Shown: positions 33,518 to 48,430, counted from the stretch's first letter. The stretch is 64,000 bases of DNA from Gossypium raimondii (GCF_025698545.1 NC_068570.1:60159924-60223923), one strand, 5' to 3'. The notes: generated by a model from the letters alone, not told the origin. A program made the numbers and translations.

Positions 33518-36500
33518 ATGGCGGATAAGCTGGAAGAACAGCTCAAGGAGCTGGGATCCAAGCTGGACCCTCCTCCAACCACCAAGGACGCTCTTCTTAA
33601 GCTCTTAGAGGTACGCATTCATTCTTCAACTTAATTACTTAATTCTACCGAGCTTTCATAGTTTCCCTAGGGTTAATTCAAGCTTAACCTTTTTTCTTTT
33701 CTTTAGTATTTTAGGTTTTAAGGCTGTAATAGACTGTTTACTTGAATTAGATTTATTACTTGAAGTTTGTTCTTAATTGGATTTGTGGAGAAATTTGGTT
33801 GAATTAGGGTTGTTTCTATAATTCACGAGGTTTTTCCTTAGTTACATTTTTTTCTACTTATTTCCTGCAGTTCCCACTTGTATTTTTCGCTCTTTTATTG
33901 TTCTTGTCTCAAGTGGTTGTGTCTTCAAACATGTTATGGTTCTTCTAGGTAGTGCATCAGGATCTGAGTTAGCTGCAATGTGCTATGCCTTGAGAGCTGG
34001 ACCTTGTTTGACTTTTTCCCCTCAAGTTTGAATGATTGATAACCTTTGTACTTTAATAACATTAATATGCCAGAAATCTTTGTTTTCGGCTGCACTTCAT
34101 GAATTACACCACCCACCATTGCATAACATGACAAAAAATGCATACTATGGACCTAGTTATAGTTTGGAATTGTCATTGTGGTTTGAGAAGGGCTTTAAGG
34201 GGTATTGGGGTAAACATTATCAGCCTTGAAAAGAATTCAACCTAGATTCGAAATTAGTTCGGGTTGGCTGCATTAATAAAATTTTCTTCCTTCTGTTAGG
34301 TTGTGGGTTCTATCCTTAAAATGCTCAAAAGAAGCTAACTAATCTTTATCAATGTCAATCCATGTAAAATGTTGTTTTACGCTCCCTCGTTCCATTTTTT
34401 TGTACATTGGATTACTTTTGCATACTCGAAAATCCATTGCTCTACTTTGCACTTGACTAAACAATCAAATATGTCGTTCCTTTTGTTTACAAATGATTAA
34501 ATTTACATCGATAAAACAAATGCCTCAGTGAAGAATTCATGTCTTATCCGAACATAGGGCAAAGTGATTTTGTCGAATATGCATTGGTTTTGTTTTCATG
34601 TCACATGTTGCTTGGAATCTCTAATACACTTGTTATTTTTTTATGACCTGAAGAGGTATCTTCTTATGCATGTTTATGACTGTAGCATTGGTTGATATTT
34701 CTCAATGGTTGTAAAGCTTCCCCCCCCCTCCATATATATTTTTTCATTCTTGCCTATTTCTTTTGATATTTCACATATCATTCTTTATCTTGTTGCTGAC
34801 TTTCCCTCACTTCTTCCGTTTCGGAAATTCACACATCTGGCATTGGGCCTATGTGCCAAGACAGATGGGTCTGTGATAATATGTACTGCTTCATGTTATT
34901 TGGTATATATCGTTAATATTTTCTCCTCTAATCTGCAGCAAGCTGCTACATGTCTTTCTGAGCTTGATCAGTCTCCAACATCATCAATAATGGAATCAAT
35001 GCAGCCTCTGCTTAATGCAATTGTCAAGCCTGAACTGCTGAAGCATCAAGATAAGGATGCAAAACTTCTAGTTGCAACCTGTATTTGTGAGATAACTCGG
35101 ATAACTGCGCCTGAAGCGCCTTACAGTGATGATGTTCTAAAGGTGATTTTCTTTCTGAAGGTTTACTGTTTACTGTTTTTGGTCTTCATTTTCTTATGCA
35201 CTAATACATTTTCAACTGAACTTCTGGTGATTGATATGTGCCATGCTTTCAGGATATTTTTAACTTGATTGTTGGCACTTTCAATGGTTTGAGCGATACC
35301 GATGGTCCATCATTTAGAAGGATAGTTGTAATTTTGGAGACTCTTGCGAAATATAGATCGTGTGTTGTGATGTTGGATCTTGAATGTGATGATTTGGTTA
35401 ATGAAATGTTCAGTACATTTTTTTCTGTCGTAAGGTATGTTTTATTCCATTATTTATTTAATGTCAAGAACCGTTTACTAATCGGTTCTGTTTACCAAAA
35501 AGTATGCGTTTCATGTAACATGAGTGCTTTTGTTTTTGTTGAATGTAGAATTTTGAAATGGCTTTATGGTACAATATGATATTGGTCTTAGTATTTCACT
35601 TTAGTGCAGTGGCTAAGATATGCCTGCAACCTCTTTTTGTTCATTGTATGTATATTGAGCATATCTATTTGTATGTGCATGTCTGTCTTGTGGTTGGGTT
35701 GGTACTTGAAAGTTCCATCTTCCCATAAGTTGCTTTTGTAGTAAGAATCTGCAGGTTGTTTAAATCCTTTTCCTGTATGCTTTGAATTATCTTGGACTGG
35801 AGGACTGATGTTAACTACATATTGCAGGGATGATCATCCAGAAAGTGTTTTATCATCCATGCAAACAATCATCATTGTGGTGTTAGAAGAGAGTGAAGAT
35901 GTTCGAGATGATCTTTTACTTGTTATATTGTCTGCATTAGGTCGTAATAAAAGTGTAAGAATTTCATATTTGCTATTGGCTTATTGCTTACAAATTGTAT
36001 GGCTGCTTATATTTATCCCCCAGGAATTATAATTCTGAAGGAAATTGATTTCTGGAATCTATAATCTCAGGGTGTTACTCAAGCTGCCAGGAGACTTGCT
36101 ATGAATGTCATAGAGCAGTGTTCAGAAAAACTTGAAGCTGGCATAAAACAGATTCTTATTTCAGTGATGTCTGGAGATAATCAATTAATAAAAAGTGAAA
36201 TTGACTATCATGAAGTTATCTATGGCATTTATCATTGTGCTCCTCAGATACTGTCAGGAGTTGTCCCATACCTCACAGGAGAGCTGTTGGTATGAACACA
36301 AAAATTCTTTTTCATTTCTACTAATTACTTAACTGCTTTAAGATTTTATCGTCCATGTGAAGACATATTTATTTGTTGTTTTTGAGAATTTTTGTATATT
36401 CTAAAATAATTCTTATAATCTTTTCGAGGATGAAATGTTTGTGGTTCTGGAGAGTTTAGGTTCAGCCTTTGCGAAAATGGGGACTTTTTCCTTTTCTTTC

Positions 36501-39500
36501 CTTCCTATTATGGATTTGTCATAGTTTAGTCTTAAGTTCGGAAAATAAGTTCAAAGATGGTTGGAGTTGGTTGACAGTTTCTGAGGTTTATAAATTATAA
36601 ATTCCAATATATGCAGGCTGATCAATTAGACACTCGTTTGAGAGCTGTGAGATTGGTTGGGTCCCTTTTTGCTCTGCCTGGTGCTAACATATGTGAAGCA
36701 TTTCAGCCAATATTTTCAGAATTTTTGAAGAGGTTGACTGATAGAGTTGTCGATGTTAGAATGTCTATCCTCGAACATGTTAAGATCTGTCTGTTGTCAG
36801 ATCCCTCTAGACCTGAGGTTCATCAAATAATCTGTGAGTTTCTTTTGATTTTTCTTTTCTCAAAATATATAGTTATTTATGTTAGTTCGCTAATTTTGAC
36901 ATTGTTCTAAATTTTCTAGCTGCCCTATGTGATCGGCTTTTAGACTATGATGAAAATGTTCGAAAGCAAGTTGTGGATGTAATTTGTGATGTTGCTTGTC
37001 ATTCTCTTGTTTCCATTCCTGTTCGGGCTGTAAAACTAGTTGCAGAGCGTATTCGGGACAAATCTGTATGTTAATTTTCCTGTACTTCTTGGACTGCTTT
37101 GCTACCCCTTCTGTATCCAGTGATCATTATATACTGCATATAACTTTTTCTTTTGTTTGGAATGTACAGCTGCTTGTTAAAAAATATACCATGGAAAGAG
37201 TGGCTGAGATATTCAGAGTTTATTGTGCTGGCTGCTCTGATGGCTCGATCAATCAGAATGAATTTGATTGGATACCTGGGAAGATTTTTAGATGTTTTTA
37301 TGACAAAGATTTTAGGCAAGTCATTTGGGATACTTGCAAGCACGGACTAATTTTGCACTTGTTTAAAATATATCGCATTATTTATCTTTGTTTTTCCTTA
37401 TTATACGAAGTTTAGGGGTTATTTAGTTAATGCATTTGGATCTCTTATTAGGGAAGTTCGGTAGATGTAAGAAGGGATATTATAAGCTTAGGTTTGGAGT
37501 TATGCTATATTTTCAACCTTTCATTAATTTTTGCTAAATAATATCTTCAATTTGATCCATGCAAAAGAAAATGAAAATCCTGTTTGTTTAAATTTCCTTC
37601 TCATGATTATTTATTTATTTTTCCCTGAGCATGTATGCAAGTAGTTATTAGGATGAATTAGTAATCTGTTAATTAGTACGTTAGTGAAAACTGTTTTCCT
37701 ATTAGTAAAATGCTAAGTAAAAGATTTAAAGAGCTTTCTGCTACGATTTTATGTTGGGTGTGTGTTGTGCACAATTGTAGCATTTGTAATATGTAGATCC
37801 TGATCTTCCTTGCAGGTCAGATACGATTGAATCTATTTTATGTGAATCCCTCTTTCCTACTGAATTCTCAATCAGAGATAAAGTTAAATGTTGGATAAGA
37901 GTCTTCTCTGGGTTTGACAAAATTGAGGTCAAGGCACTTGAGCGGATGCTGGAGCAGAAGCAGAGGTATATTGTAAATGCTTTCCTAGATGGCTTTTGAT
38001 TAACTTCCCTTCATGTGTGTATTTAATGGTTTCTACACTGATTTTTTGGGGATTTCCTGTTGGATTACAGGTTACAGCTAGAGATGCAGAGGTATCTCTC
38101 TCTAAGGCAGATGCATCAGGTTTGAAGCTTTGAATGATGATATAGTATCCTAAAGCTCAGAATTTATACTTCTATTAACTGTTAAATTGAAAAATCGGTA
38201 CTTTCTCCCATGCAGGATAGTGATGCTCCTGAAATACAAAAGAAAGTTTTATATAGCTTCCAAAACATGTCTCGCACTTTTTCTGATCCTGTGAAGGCAG
38301 AAGAGAGTTTTCAGATTCTTGATCAGTTGAAAGATGCTAATATTTGGAAGATTTTATCGAATCTACTGGATCCCAATACCAGCTTCCATCAAGCTTCTAG
38401 TGGTCGGGTAGGTTATAAGATATTGACTCTTTTGTTTTTTTTGAGTTAAAGTTAAAGATATTGACAAATGCAAATTGAAGGGGATGTTGCTCATAGGTGA
38501 ACTTCTCTTTGATTTTGGGGGAAAAATGTATTATGATGAGTAGTTTGACCCATGGAATCTAAGTTTTTATCTTTTTAAAGTTTTTCCATTGTATGATATA
38601 TCTGTGATATATGTCTGTATTTGCAGGATGAATTACTTAAAATGCTTGCTGAGGGGCACGAACTCTATGATTTTCTGAGTACACTCTCACTGAAGTGTTC
38701 TTATCTACTTTTTAACAAGGAGCATGTGAAAGAAATCCTTCTGGAGGTTACCGTACAGAAGTCTGCTGGAAACACATTATACATCCAATCTTGCATGAAT
38801 ATACTCGTGGTAATAATTTGTATCTCTATGAAACTTGTTTTTCTGGGCGTGAATGAGTGCTGTTGTGCAATTTCGTTGGCCTTTGCTTTTGTGTGCATCT
38901 CTCTTTCCTATGCTTCAATTCACAATGTTATTAAGAATTTGCAATTTTGGTGCCTTCAACATAGGTCCTATAAAGTTGTTTATGCCCCCCCCCCCCACCT
39001 CTCCCCTCTTTTTCTTAGAAACACATTCAAGTTTTGTTTTATAATGTCTCTTAGCTGCTTTCCAGATTCTTGCGCGATTTAGTCCATCGCTTCTGGGTGG
39101 AGCTGAAGAAGAACTGATTACTTTTCTGGAAGATGACAATGAAATTATAAAAGAAGGCATTTTGCATGTTTTGGCTAAGGCTGGTAGTACCATACGGGAA
39201 CAACTTGCAGTGTCATCAAGGTGCAACTTTGGAATGCTTGACTTGTTAGAGTTAGTTCGTTACCCTTATTCTTACCATCTTCGTAATGGTTGTTTGCAGT
39301 TCAGTCGATCTTATACTGGAGAGGCTTTGTTTAGAAGGCAGCCGGAGACAAGCCAAGTATGCAGTGCATGCACTGGCAGCGATAACAAAGGATGATGGGC
39401 TCAAGTCTCTCTCTGTTTTATATAAGGTTACACAAAATGTCATGCTCGTTAGTTTCTTAATTTATTTGCGTAACTTACTGTTTCTTTGCTCTATTTGCAG

Positions 39501-42500
39501 AGCCTTGTGGACATGCTAGAAGAAAAGACGCATCTACCAGCGGTGCTCCAGTCTTTGGGGTGTATAGCTCAGACTGCAATGCCTGTTTTTGAAACTAGAG
39601 AGGGTGAAATAGAAGAATTTATTAAAACTAAAATTTTGAGATGCAATAATGTAAGTCTTGTGAGAAACATTGTATCCTTCAATTATTTTCTATCTCTGAC
39701 ATATTGATTAAATTTTCATGCATAAACCTTCTTTGTTACTTCAGGATGCAGATGGCAGTGCAAATGGATGTTGGGATGACAAAAGCGAACTTTGCATGTT
39801 GAAGGTTGTGGATTGTTGTTTTTTCTTTTTGTAAAAACAATTTCATTTTTATTATCTGTCTCTTGGAACATGAGTTCAGGTTTCCGGTTTTTATTTTCAA
39901 GCTTTTTTTTTTTTTTGTAACTTTTCTATGATGGATCTCTCAGCCTCTAATATTGTTTTTGTACCACAGGTATTTGGGATAAAGACATTGGTCAAAAGCT
40001 ATTTGCCTGTCAAAGATGCTCATCTTCGGCCTGCTATTGATGACCTTCTAGGACTCCTTAGAAACATACTTTCTTTTGGTGAAATATCTGAAGATATAAA
40101 ATCAAGGTACTATAGTTGACATCTGGAAGTTTGTCTCTGGTTCACTCACTGTTTTCTTTACTTAATAATATTTTGTGTGTGGCTGTTGAATATCTCTGTT
40201 GGTTTCCCTCAATTTATGGGAACCTGTTGCCTGTCGAGGCCCACATTTCACAGACAAGTTTTTCTTATCTTACAGCTTAGTTGATAAGGCTCATTTAAGG
40301 CTTGCTGCAGCCAAGGCAGTTGTTCGTCTGTCCCGTTACTGGGATCATAAGGTTCCTGTTGATGTCTTCTATTTAACCTTGAGGACTGCTGAGGTGAAGC
40401 ATTTGTATAATATGCAACATTGATCTTGTTTTCTTGTTCACTTTTCCTTTTCTCTTATGTTCTTTTCTGGGTTTCTAGATCTCTTTCCCTCAGGCTAGGA
40501 AACAATTCCTCAACAAAGTTCATCAATATATAAAGGACCGGCTCTTGGATGCCAAATATGCTTGTGCTTTCTTATTTAATATACCTGGATCCAAACCACT
40601 TCAGTTTGAGGAGGTTTTTATGCTGAACTTGAATTTTTGTGTAGTTTTTTGCTGAACTCATTTTGTTGTTCTGTTATGGCAAGATTTGTGAATTTGTTGT
40701 TATTTTCTTTTGTGTTTGAAATAGCAGGATAAACAGAATTTAGCCGACATCTTCCAAATGTATCAGCAGGCAAAAGTTCGGCAGGTTGCTATACAATCTG
40801 ATACAAATTCTTCAACATCATATCCTGAATACATCCTGGCCTATTTGGTTCATGCTCTTGCTCATCATTCATGTCCCAACACAGATGAATGCAAAGATGT
40901 CAAAGCATTTGAATTAATATTCCGGTATATGCATCTCCTTTAATCTGTCTCAGATATATGGTTTAGATATAAATTGAGTAGACTGTTGTCTCACATTGGT
41001 TAATTTTGGAGGCCATGTGGACCTTAAGTTGAAGAGAAGCCTCTTTGACTATAGCATCTAACTATGAACCGAGGGATCCCTAACAACTTGAGATCTTTAC
41101 TCTGCTAAGAGATCCTATGTTAAGCAGATTGGCAACAGGTTATGAGGCCCAACCTGAACATTAAGTCATAGAAAACCTCAAATTTAACTGCTGTAGTTAC
41201 AAACACTTGAATTAAACTACGAAGTTTAGAAATAAAAAAGATAATCAACTTTTTATCTATATTCTAATGGATTAGATGACTTTATATTGCCTGTTTCTGT
41301 GAATCCTCAATACTAAATTTTACTTCTTGCCAGTCGCTAGTGTTTTTCAGCAGCCTTCCATATGTTATTACTTTTTATTGCTGCAGTCTGATATCATAGA
41401 TTTTGTACTGACGGGGTTCACTATTCTTAATGATTAGGTTCTTGCTATAGGTAGAAATAAGTACTTGGTAATTTGTATTTAATTGAGAACTTTTTACTCA
41501 TTGAACTTGTCTGTTCTGTATCTTTCAGGCAATTGTACTTGACTATTTCTATGTTGGTGAATAAAGATGAAGATGCCAAGTCAGAAGCTGATGCCAACAA
41601 GGAGAAGGAGAATATTTCTATGATATTCTCTATCTTTAAGAGTATCAAGCACTCTGAAGACATTGTTGATGCAACAAAATCAAAGGTTCAGTGAGAAGTT
41701 TGTTTTTTATACTAGTAATTACTATTATCCATTTTTTCCCCCTATTATATTGTATAACTAGTTGATAGGCTATCAGTTTGGGGCCTTCTGATGATAAGTT
41801 AAAAAGCCCTCCTTAAGAACAAAGAAGCTAATTGGTCTGATAATTTATTTATTCTTTTTTTTTTTTTTCAGAATTCGCATGCTATCTGTGACCTTGGACT
41901 TTCCATCATGAAGCTCTTAGGTTATAAGGAGGATGCAGGTCTTATACAGTCAGTCTCTCTGCCTCCAATCTTATACAAACCATATGAAAGAAAAGAAGGT
42001 GAAGATTCCCAGGTAAGATTTTAAATTACCTGAAGCTTTCTAACTGCAATCAGGCAGTGATAGGAAAAAACTCTGTACAACTATTACTTCAGAGACTGGA
42101 TGTGAGCTATTTTTTAAGTAATGTGCATAACGCAGTTTTATATGTAGCTAACTCACTTGTCAATAATTTGTGCAAACAGTTGTTATGCTTCAACCATGCA
42201 ATCACATTGTGCTATTGACATTCATTCATTTATTTCTTCATTTGCATCTTATTTGGGCTATATTTTTAGTACAATGTTATTGATTATGCTCTTTCTTATT
42301 TTTGATAGGCTGGAGGAAGGCAAACATGGTTAGCTGATGAGAGTATCTTGTCCCACTTCGAATCCGTAAAGTTGGAATGTGATAGAATGGTACTATATGC
42401 TCTCTTTCATTCATCTATGGGGTACTATATGGTTTATCTGGAAGGGCTCCCTTTCATTCATCTATTTGATGTTAAAATTTTGGATATTAAATATTTACAA

Positions 42501-45500
42501 ATTTGAAAATTTATATTTGCAATTTTGCATATAAACTTATAGATGTATGTAATTTATATTTTATGTATATAATATATTTTTTTAGAGAACTTGAAAATCG
42601 GCTATAAATATCTATGAAAAAATTGAAACATCCGGATAGACTCAAACTAGTATGTTGAAATACTCTGGTATTTAGTGTTACATTGTTCACTAACTTTTCC
42701 TGCTCCTCTTTTATCACACATTAGGTTCATGCAGAGATTGTCAAGGAGGCTTTTAAAGACAGTGAAACTGATAGAAATGAAGTGCCTCTCAGAAAAATGA
42801 TTAAGCAGTTAAAATCTAAAGAACCCAAGGGTGGGAAGGCTAAAAAGAACAAGTCTCTCCCTGTAGAAGCAAAAGATGCTGAAAATGATGTTGATATTTT
42901 GAAAATGGTGAGGGAAATAAATTTGGACAGTCTAGAGAGGTCCAGTAAGTTTGAGTCAACCAATGGTCATAAACATTTCCCTACCAAGAAAGAAAAAGTG
43001 GAGCAGGAGCATCAGAAAGGTAATAAGAGAAAATTAAGTGTTGCAGCTTCTGTCCCAGTGCCAAAACGCAAGAGGTCGTTACCTGCACATAGTGCTTTCA
43101 AGCTTTCACGAAGTGTTTCTAAGGTCCCTTCAGGACATGACTGGCATGAAGTTAAAGATTCCTCATTTCTACCTATGAAAATGGACATTGATAAATTCTA
43201 TGATTCTAAAGACAAAAAGCCCACAAATCGAAAACGGAATGAGAATAATGAGTTGGACCACTTGGTGTCATGCAGTCGGAAGAGAAGAAGCGTCCCATTG
43301 AAAGCTAAAGGCAAAGGCTCTGATAGTGATGAGGCAGATGAAGATGAAGCTGATGATGAAAATCTTGAGGTGTGTTTTCTTTGACTTGATTAAATTGCCA
43401 TCAGGGATGCATGCATTTAATGCTCTCATGGTTCACTGTTGTGAATATCTGTTTTATATTTCCATGCAGAAGTTAGACACCCCCAAGTCTGCAGCTGGAT
43501 CTAGCAAAAAGCAGAAGAGGAGCATTGCAGGATTAGCGAAGGTCCTTGTTTTCACTTCACATCTTTTTAATTAGCACTATGAAGGTTTCAAGTTGGTGCT
43601 GTTGTATGAAACTTGAAAAATGACTAATCCATTAGTATTCACAACTTAGAAGGGTTAGAAAGATAAATCCTGGTGGCATTTATGTGGTGGTTTCCTTTGA
43701 GAACACCTCCCTGCCTCTGGAATCCCGCCCTTTTTTTCCTCCCCCTTTTCTGTCTTGGTGTTGCTTGTATGCTATTTTTAATGCTTTTGCTAGAAATTCT
43801 CATGTTTCAATATTTTAAAGTGCACCGAGGACCTGCCTTGCTTCTCTCTCATTCTCTCTGTAGTTGAGATTTAGCAGGGATGCATACCATCTATATTCTA
43901 CCTCGTGCGTTTCTAGTTTTTTCTTACCATTGTTGCCCTATAAGTGTTCTAACACATTATGAAATGGCTTCTATTTCTCTGTTCTAATCCTCCCATTGTC
44001 TCAAAGTTTTGAGCTCTTTGTTCATTATTTAATCTTCTTTGTTTCCTTTGCGCAGAGCTCAACCAAGGAAGATAAAATTGATGTTGCAGATTTGATTGGT
44101 TACAGAATAAAAGTGTGGTGGCCCTTGGATAAGCAGTGAGTCCCATAACTTTGCTGTTCTTTGCAACAGAGTCCAAAAGTTTACTGTGAATCATTCTGTG
44201 AAATAGATTGATTGTCAGTCTGTATCTCAGTTGCATTTCACATGTTATTTAGGTTGCATTCACGTGTTTGAGAATTCACACTAGGCTTCATTTGGTTACA
44301 GTTGAAATTCTGCAAATGAGTTTGTGCTTTTTGTAGATCTGAAATGACCATTTCGACTTTCTCCTTATCTGATTTGCATATTCATCCACTTTTTCTTGTT
44401 TTAATGAGGACGAAAATTTATTCAAGATTCTGGTCTTACAGCAGTCCTTATGGCTCTGTGCTGATCTAGTCTTACGGCAGTCTTTAAGGCTTTAATTTTA
44501 GGTTTAGTATTGTATTTAAACCATAGTGCTTTTCTGGTCAATTTAACAGTTTCCCTGTGGGTATTAATTTGTTTCTACTATAAAGTGTTTTTTTTATATT
44601 CTCCACATTGTTATACATGTTAGTATTATTCTATTTGAACAGGTGCAATTTCATTTTGCATAACATCAGTCTTTATGGTTCTGTGCTTGTGTAGCAATGT
44701 TATTATGAACCTATCAAGGGTTTAACATTGTTTGAAGAAAATATATTTCTCAAGAAAAGATCCAATTATGAAGGTTCTCCACTGATTATATCTTACTGCT
44801 GGAAATGACAGGTTTTATGAAGGTACAATCAAGTCTTATGACGCCATAAAGAAGAAGCATGTGGTAAGCTGCACTTTTTTTTCCTGCTTGAATGTATATG
44901 TTAACGCTTGTGCCACATGGAACCAACTGTTACTCATATATTCTTATTAGGTATTATATGACGATGGAGATGTGGAAGTGCTTCGTCTGGATAGAGAGCG
45001 TTGGGAGCTCATTGGCACAGGCCGCAAGTCTGGAAAGGTTAAGGCTTCACATCTTGCATTTCTCTAGGCTGAAATCAGTTAAATATTTGTTTGAGCTTGC
45101 TCTTTATCACTTTGCTTGCACTTTTTGCAGAAGTCAAATTCATCGAAAGTCAGCAACAGCCCTCTGAAGGAAGTGTACGTGCTATCAACTAATGCAGTTT
45201 TTAGATAATTCTGTTGTGAATCTCAACTTGTTGTAGTTCTGTGCGTCTCATGTCCTCAAAAAAAAAAAAAAAAAAAAAGGAAAAGAAAAGAAAAAAGAAA
45301 AAGATGGCAATTGTTTTGAGGGTGACTTGTTTTTACATCTAGTAACTAACTTCTCATGTTGCTTCATAACTTGATTGTTGTACAATTGACAGGTCTCCTG
45401 GGCAGAAAAGTAAGAGCTCTGGTGCTTCACGTCAGAATATCAGTTCAGTAAAGACGTGAGTAATCGCTATCCGACATGAAGCTATTTGCCTTAAATTGGT

Positions 45501-46509
45501 TTGTGAGTTTAATTGATATTTGATTTGCAGACTTAAGGGGAAAAGAACTCCAAAGAAAAACTTGAAGCATGCTCAAAGGAGCATGTTGAAAGATGATGAA
45601 GAGAATGCTGGTGTGTCAGAATCCAAGTCCACTGCCGCAAAAAAAATTCCTAAAATGAACTCAGGTATTGTGTATTTATTTTCATAAATTTTCTTTAGGC
45701 TGTTTTAATTTCTGTCGAATGTACATTGTGCTATAAAGTTAGCTTGCTTTATTAGTTTTGGTGATGCAACCAGAACTAATGTCATTTAGATCAAATATTG
45801 CACTTTGAACATCATTGAAAGCCACAAAATTTTGGTAATATGTCGGACATATTACTTTGAAACTTGTGGAACAAATATGATATGGGATCTTGGGTCATTA
45901 TTTCTCTTTCCCCTCTCATTTCATGTCTTTGAATGTTTCTTTCCTTTTTCCCAGATGAATCTGAAGGATCAGACACCGAAATGGTAGACGAGAACCTAAC
46001 AGATAGGGAAGAATCTGGGAAGAAAACGGCTTCAGTTTCCCAAGGAAGATGTTCAGAAGATACAAAGGGAAGCCCAAATAATGCTGAGGAGTCGGATGAA
46101 GTTAAATCTGATGCTGACGGGAATCTTTCCGGGCATATAGATAGCACTTCAGAAAATGCTCGAAAGGTGGACGAGGAAGAGAAAGCAGCTGATGAATTAA
46201 GTGAAGAATCTAGAGAACCTGCTAGTAAAGCAACTGCATCAGAACCTGAAGAGGCTGAAGAAAGTGATCATGTTGAGAGTAAAACTCCAATCTCGAAAAA
46301 AACATCGAAAGGGTCTTCCTCAACTTCGGATGTTGCAGATTCCGGGATTTCTGATGATGAGCCCCTTGTAATTTTACATCTAGCAATGTCCTCAGCAACT
46401 TTCATGTTCGTCTTATATATTAATTTGAAATGATTTTCTTTTCTTTTATTAAATGCAGAGCAAGTGGAAGCATAAGGTCGGAAAATCCGGTTCCAAGAAA
46501 CTGCAGTAA
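33518..46509 (+). CDS. PDS5: Sister chromatid cohesion protein PDS5
   Basis: Thirty-three exons join in frame to 1668 residues: 33518-33610, 34939-35142, 35253-35434, 35828-35954, 36071-36289, 36617-36833, 36920-37065, 37170-37315, 37816-37965, 38071-38119, 38216-38407, 38627-38809, 39066-39220, 39300-39426, 39501-39650, 39745-39804, 39970-40106, 40276-40393, 40479-40613, 40728-40924, 41529-41685, 41872-42012, 42309-42389, 42725-43369, 43470-43541, 44056-44135, 44812-44863, 44951-45037, 45131-45174, 45393-45455, 45531-45664, 45955-46367, 46459-46509. About 1150 residues of HEAT-type helical repeats bind cohesin. A basic, nuclear-signal-rich region follows, then a Tudor-like fold (about 1370-1425, IGYRIKVWWPLDKQFYEGTI) and an acidic Ser/Glu tail. 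PDS5 stabilises or releases cohesin on chromatin and serves DNA repair. Intron 8 is GC-AG. The product resembles Arabidopsis PDS5A (At5g47690). Confidence 0.95.
38987..38999 (+). repeat. Poly-C run in PDS5 intron 12
   Basis: About 13 consecutive C just upstream of the exon 13 acceptor region. A matching poly-G run of 10-11 bases is at 46706-46716 in the 3' flank. Both are likely length-variable. Confidence 0.8.
40960..41250. repeat. Possible TE relic in PDS5 intron 20
   Basis: The 600-bp intron carries 'gttgtctcacattggttaa', a phrase that resembles the 'cccacattggtt' words common in plant repeats. It is followed by a balanced-composition stretch without ORFs. Family and limits are unknown. 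Confidence 0.25.
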
Positions 46510-48430
46510 GGGGTTGAAGATGAACTTGAGCGGGAAGCAAGTGGTGCTGTGTCTGTTGAAGTGGTACGAAAGAACCTAACAAGACGATGGTCATCTGACT
46601 TTTATGTAAACACAGTAATAAATGTCCGAGTAATTGTCCTTGCCCTAGCCGTAGCTATAACGGTAGACTAGAACCTTGTAGAGAATGTACTGTAAAATAA
46701 CTGTAGGGGGGGGGGGAACTGTAGTGCATGGATGGTGTAGGGTGGTAGATGATTAGAGATAGTTTGCATGAAATTGATAGGGTACATTTGTATAGTTTAA
46801 TTGTATTTTGGGGGATTGTTTTACAACTTTATTTGACTTTAAAACATCCATATCAAATTGATCATTGTTTCACCATCGTCGTCTGCACACTGCTCAGCCT
46901 ACCATTGGCTGCGGTGGGAACACAAGCTGTTCGAATTATTGTGTGAATCAAATATTCTGCAAATGGAAGTATTTGTGTGAATGCTCGGTCATAAACGCGT
47001 CCCAATAGTTTTGTAGTGTCAATGGATAATTTTGGACTGATTTTGATTCCATTTATTTTATAATGTTTTTATGTTTTTCTTTTTTGGGTTTATTTTGTCA
47101 TCACTATATGATAGCAGCGACCACTATCAGGCCTCTTTAACTTGCTGAAATTGGGGCAGTGCATCTGATCGGAGCTAAGCTAACGCATGTTAGTCGGTAT
47201 AATTCTGGTTGTGGCCTATGGATTTTGAGATTTAGTTCTTTTCTCTAGGGTATACTAGACTAGTATTGGTAATTTTTTTGGTCTATGAAAAGTTACATTA
47301 TTCAATTGTCTTTTTTTGGTCAGCAGTTAAAAATGAAACACCCAAAAATCTAAAAAATAATTTAATATTGATTATGGTTAATTATATTTTCATTTGGTCT
47401 TGTGAATTAAAAGTAAAAAATAATAGCAACAACAATCCTCAAAAAAAAGAAAAAAAAAAGCTAAGCAACAACTAAAGGTTTTTGTCGATTTGAATCTACT
47501 ATCAACTAGAGGATGAAATTGACCCAATAAAATTTGATAGAGGGACTAAAATAAAAATTAAACCAGTACCATACACAGCGAAGCACGTAAAACAATTTAA
47601 TTAGTGGTATTAAGTAGAAGCAGTGCATTATGACCAGAAAGGAATTGGAAAAAGAGCCAAGAGTCAAAGTGGAAGAGCCAGCCGCAGCGGCAGGTTTTTG
47701 GCTAAGTCTAAACACGATGCTAACAATTTTTATTATTGTGTTCAGATTTAGTTTCATTTCTTTAAATATATATAAAAATTAAGACTTAAATATATTAACA
47801 TATCCATTCGTAATTTTACCAAAAAAAATTGTTTTAGTATTTTATTTAATTTTTTTGTTTTTTTAAATTTTTGATCTTATATTTTTTGTCAAATTAATTG
47901 AAAAGTTCATATTTATTAACTTTGTTTAAAAATATTTTTTAATTTTAAAATAAATTTTTATTCATTTTGAATAATTTGACAAAAGACATAAATTTGAAAA
48001 TGAAAAACTGAAAAATTAAATAAAAGGCTAAAATAATTTTTATAAATTAGAAACTCGAATAAATCATCATGCTTTAGTTGGTTAAAATTTATAATAATGT
48101 AAATATATTCCTTTCACCTAAATTTTATTAAACTCAAAAAAAAAAAAACAGTCATAGATGTGTTTATGTTAGTCTGGTCGATTTCAAGTCTAAGTTTTGA
48201 ATTAAAATATTTTCAACTCAAATTCTTTTGAATATTTTGGAAAACAAAAAGAACTTTGAAACATAAACAAATCATTCAATGTTGTACTAATCTAATCCAG
48301 CATTTTCCACGTTTAAGCATAGAATTTCCTATATTTAATGCTTGTAATCCTAAAATTGTATATACGTGTTTAAAGTGGGGTTCAACTTTTTCTTTTAGCT
48401 TTTTGGTATTTCCAATCCCACGCTGCTCTA
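46510..48430. other. PDS5 3' flank and C2 gene upstream region
   Basis: The first 150-400 bp is probably 3' UTR, including the poly-G run. 47100-47220 is a less AT-rich patch that I do not recognise. From 47760 the sequence is AT-rich with inverted 'aaaattaa' words and no clear element. No gene was seen. Confidence 0.4.

Noticed and set aside
34705-35268. Single 187-codon frame
   Set aside because: It is PDS5 exon 2 read through flanking introns; only 34939-35142 is coding, joined by good splice sites.
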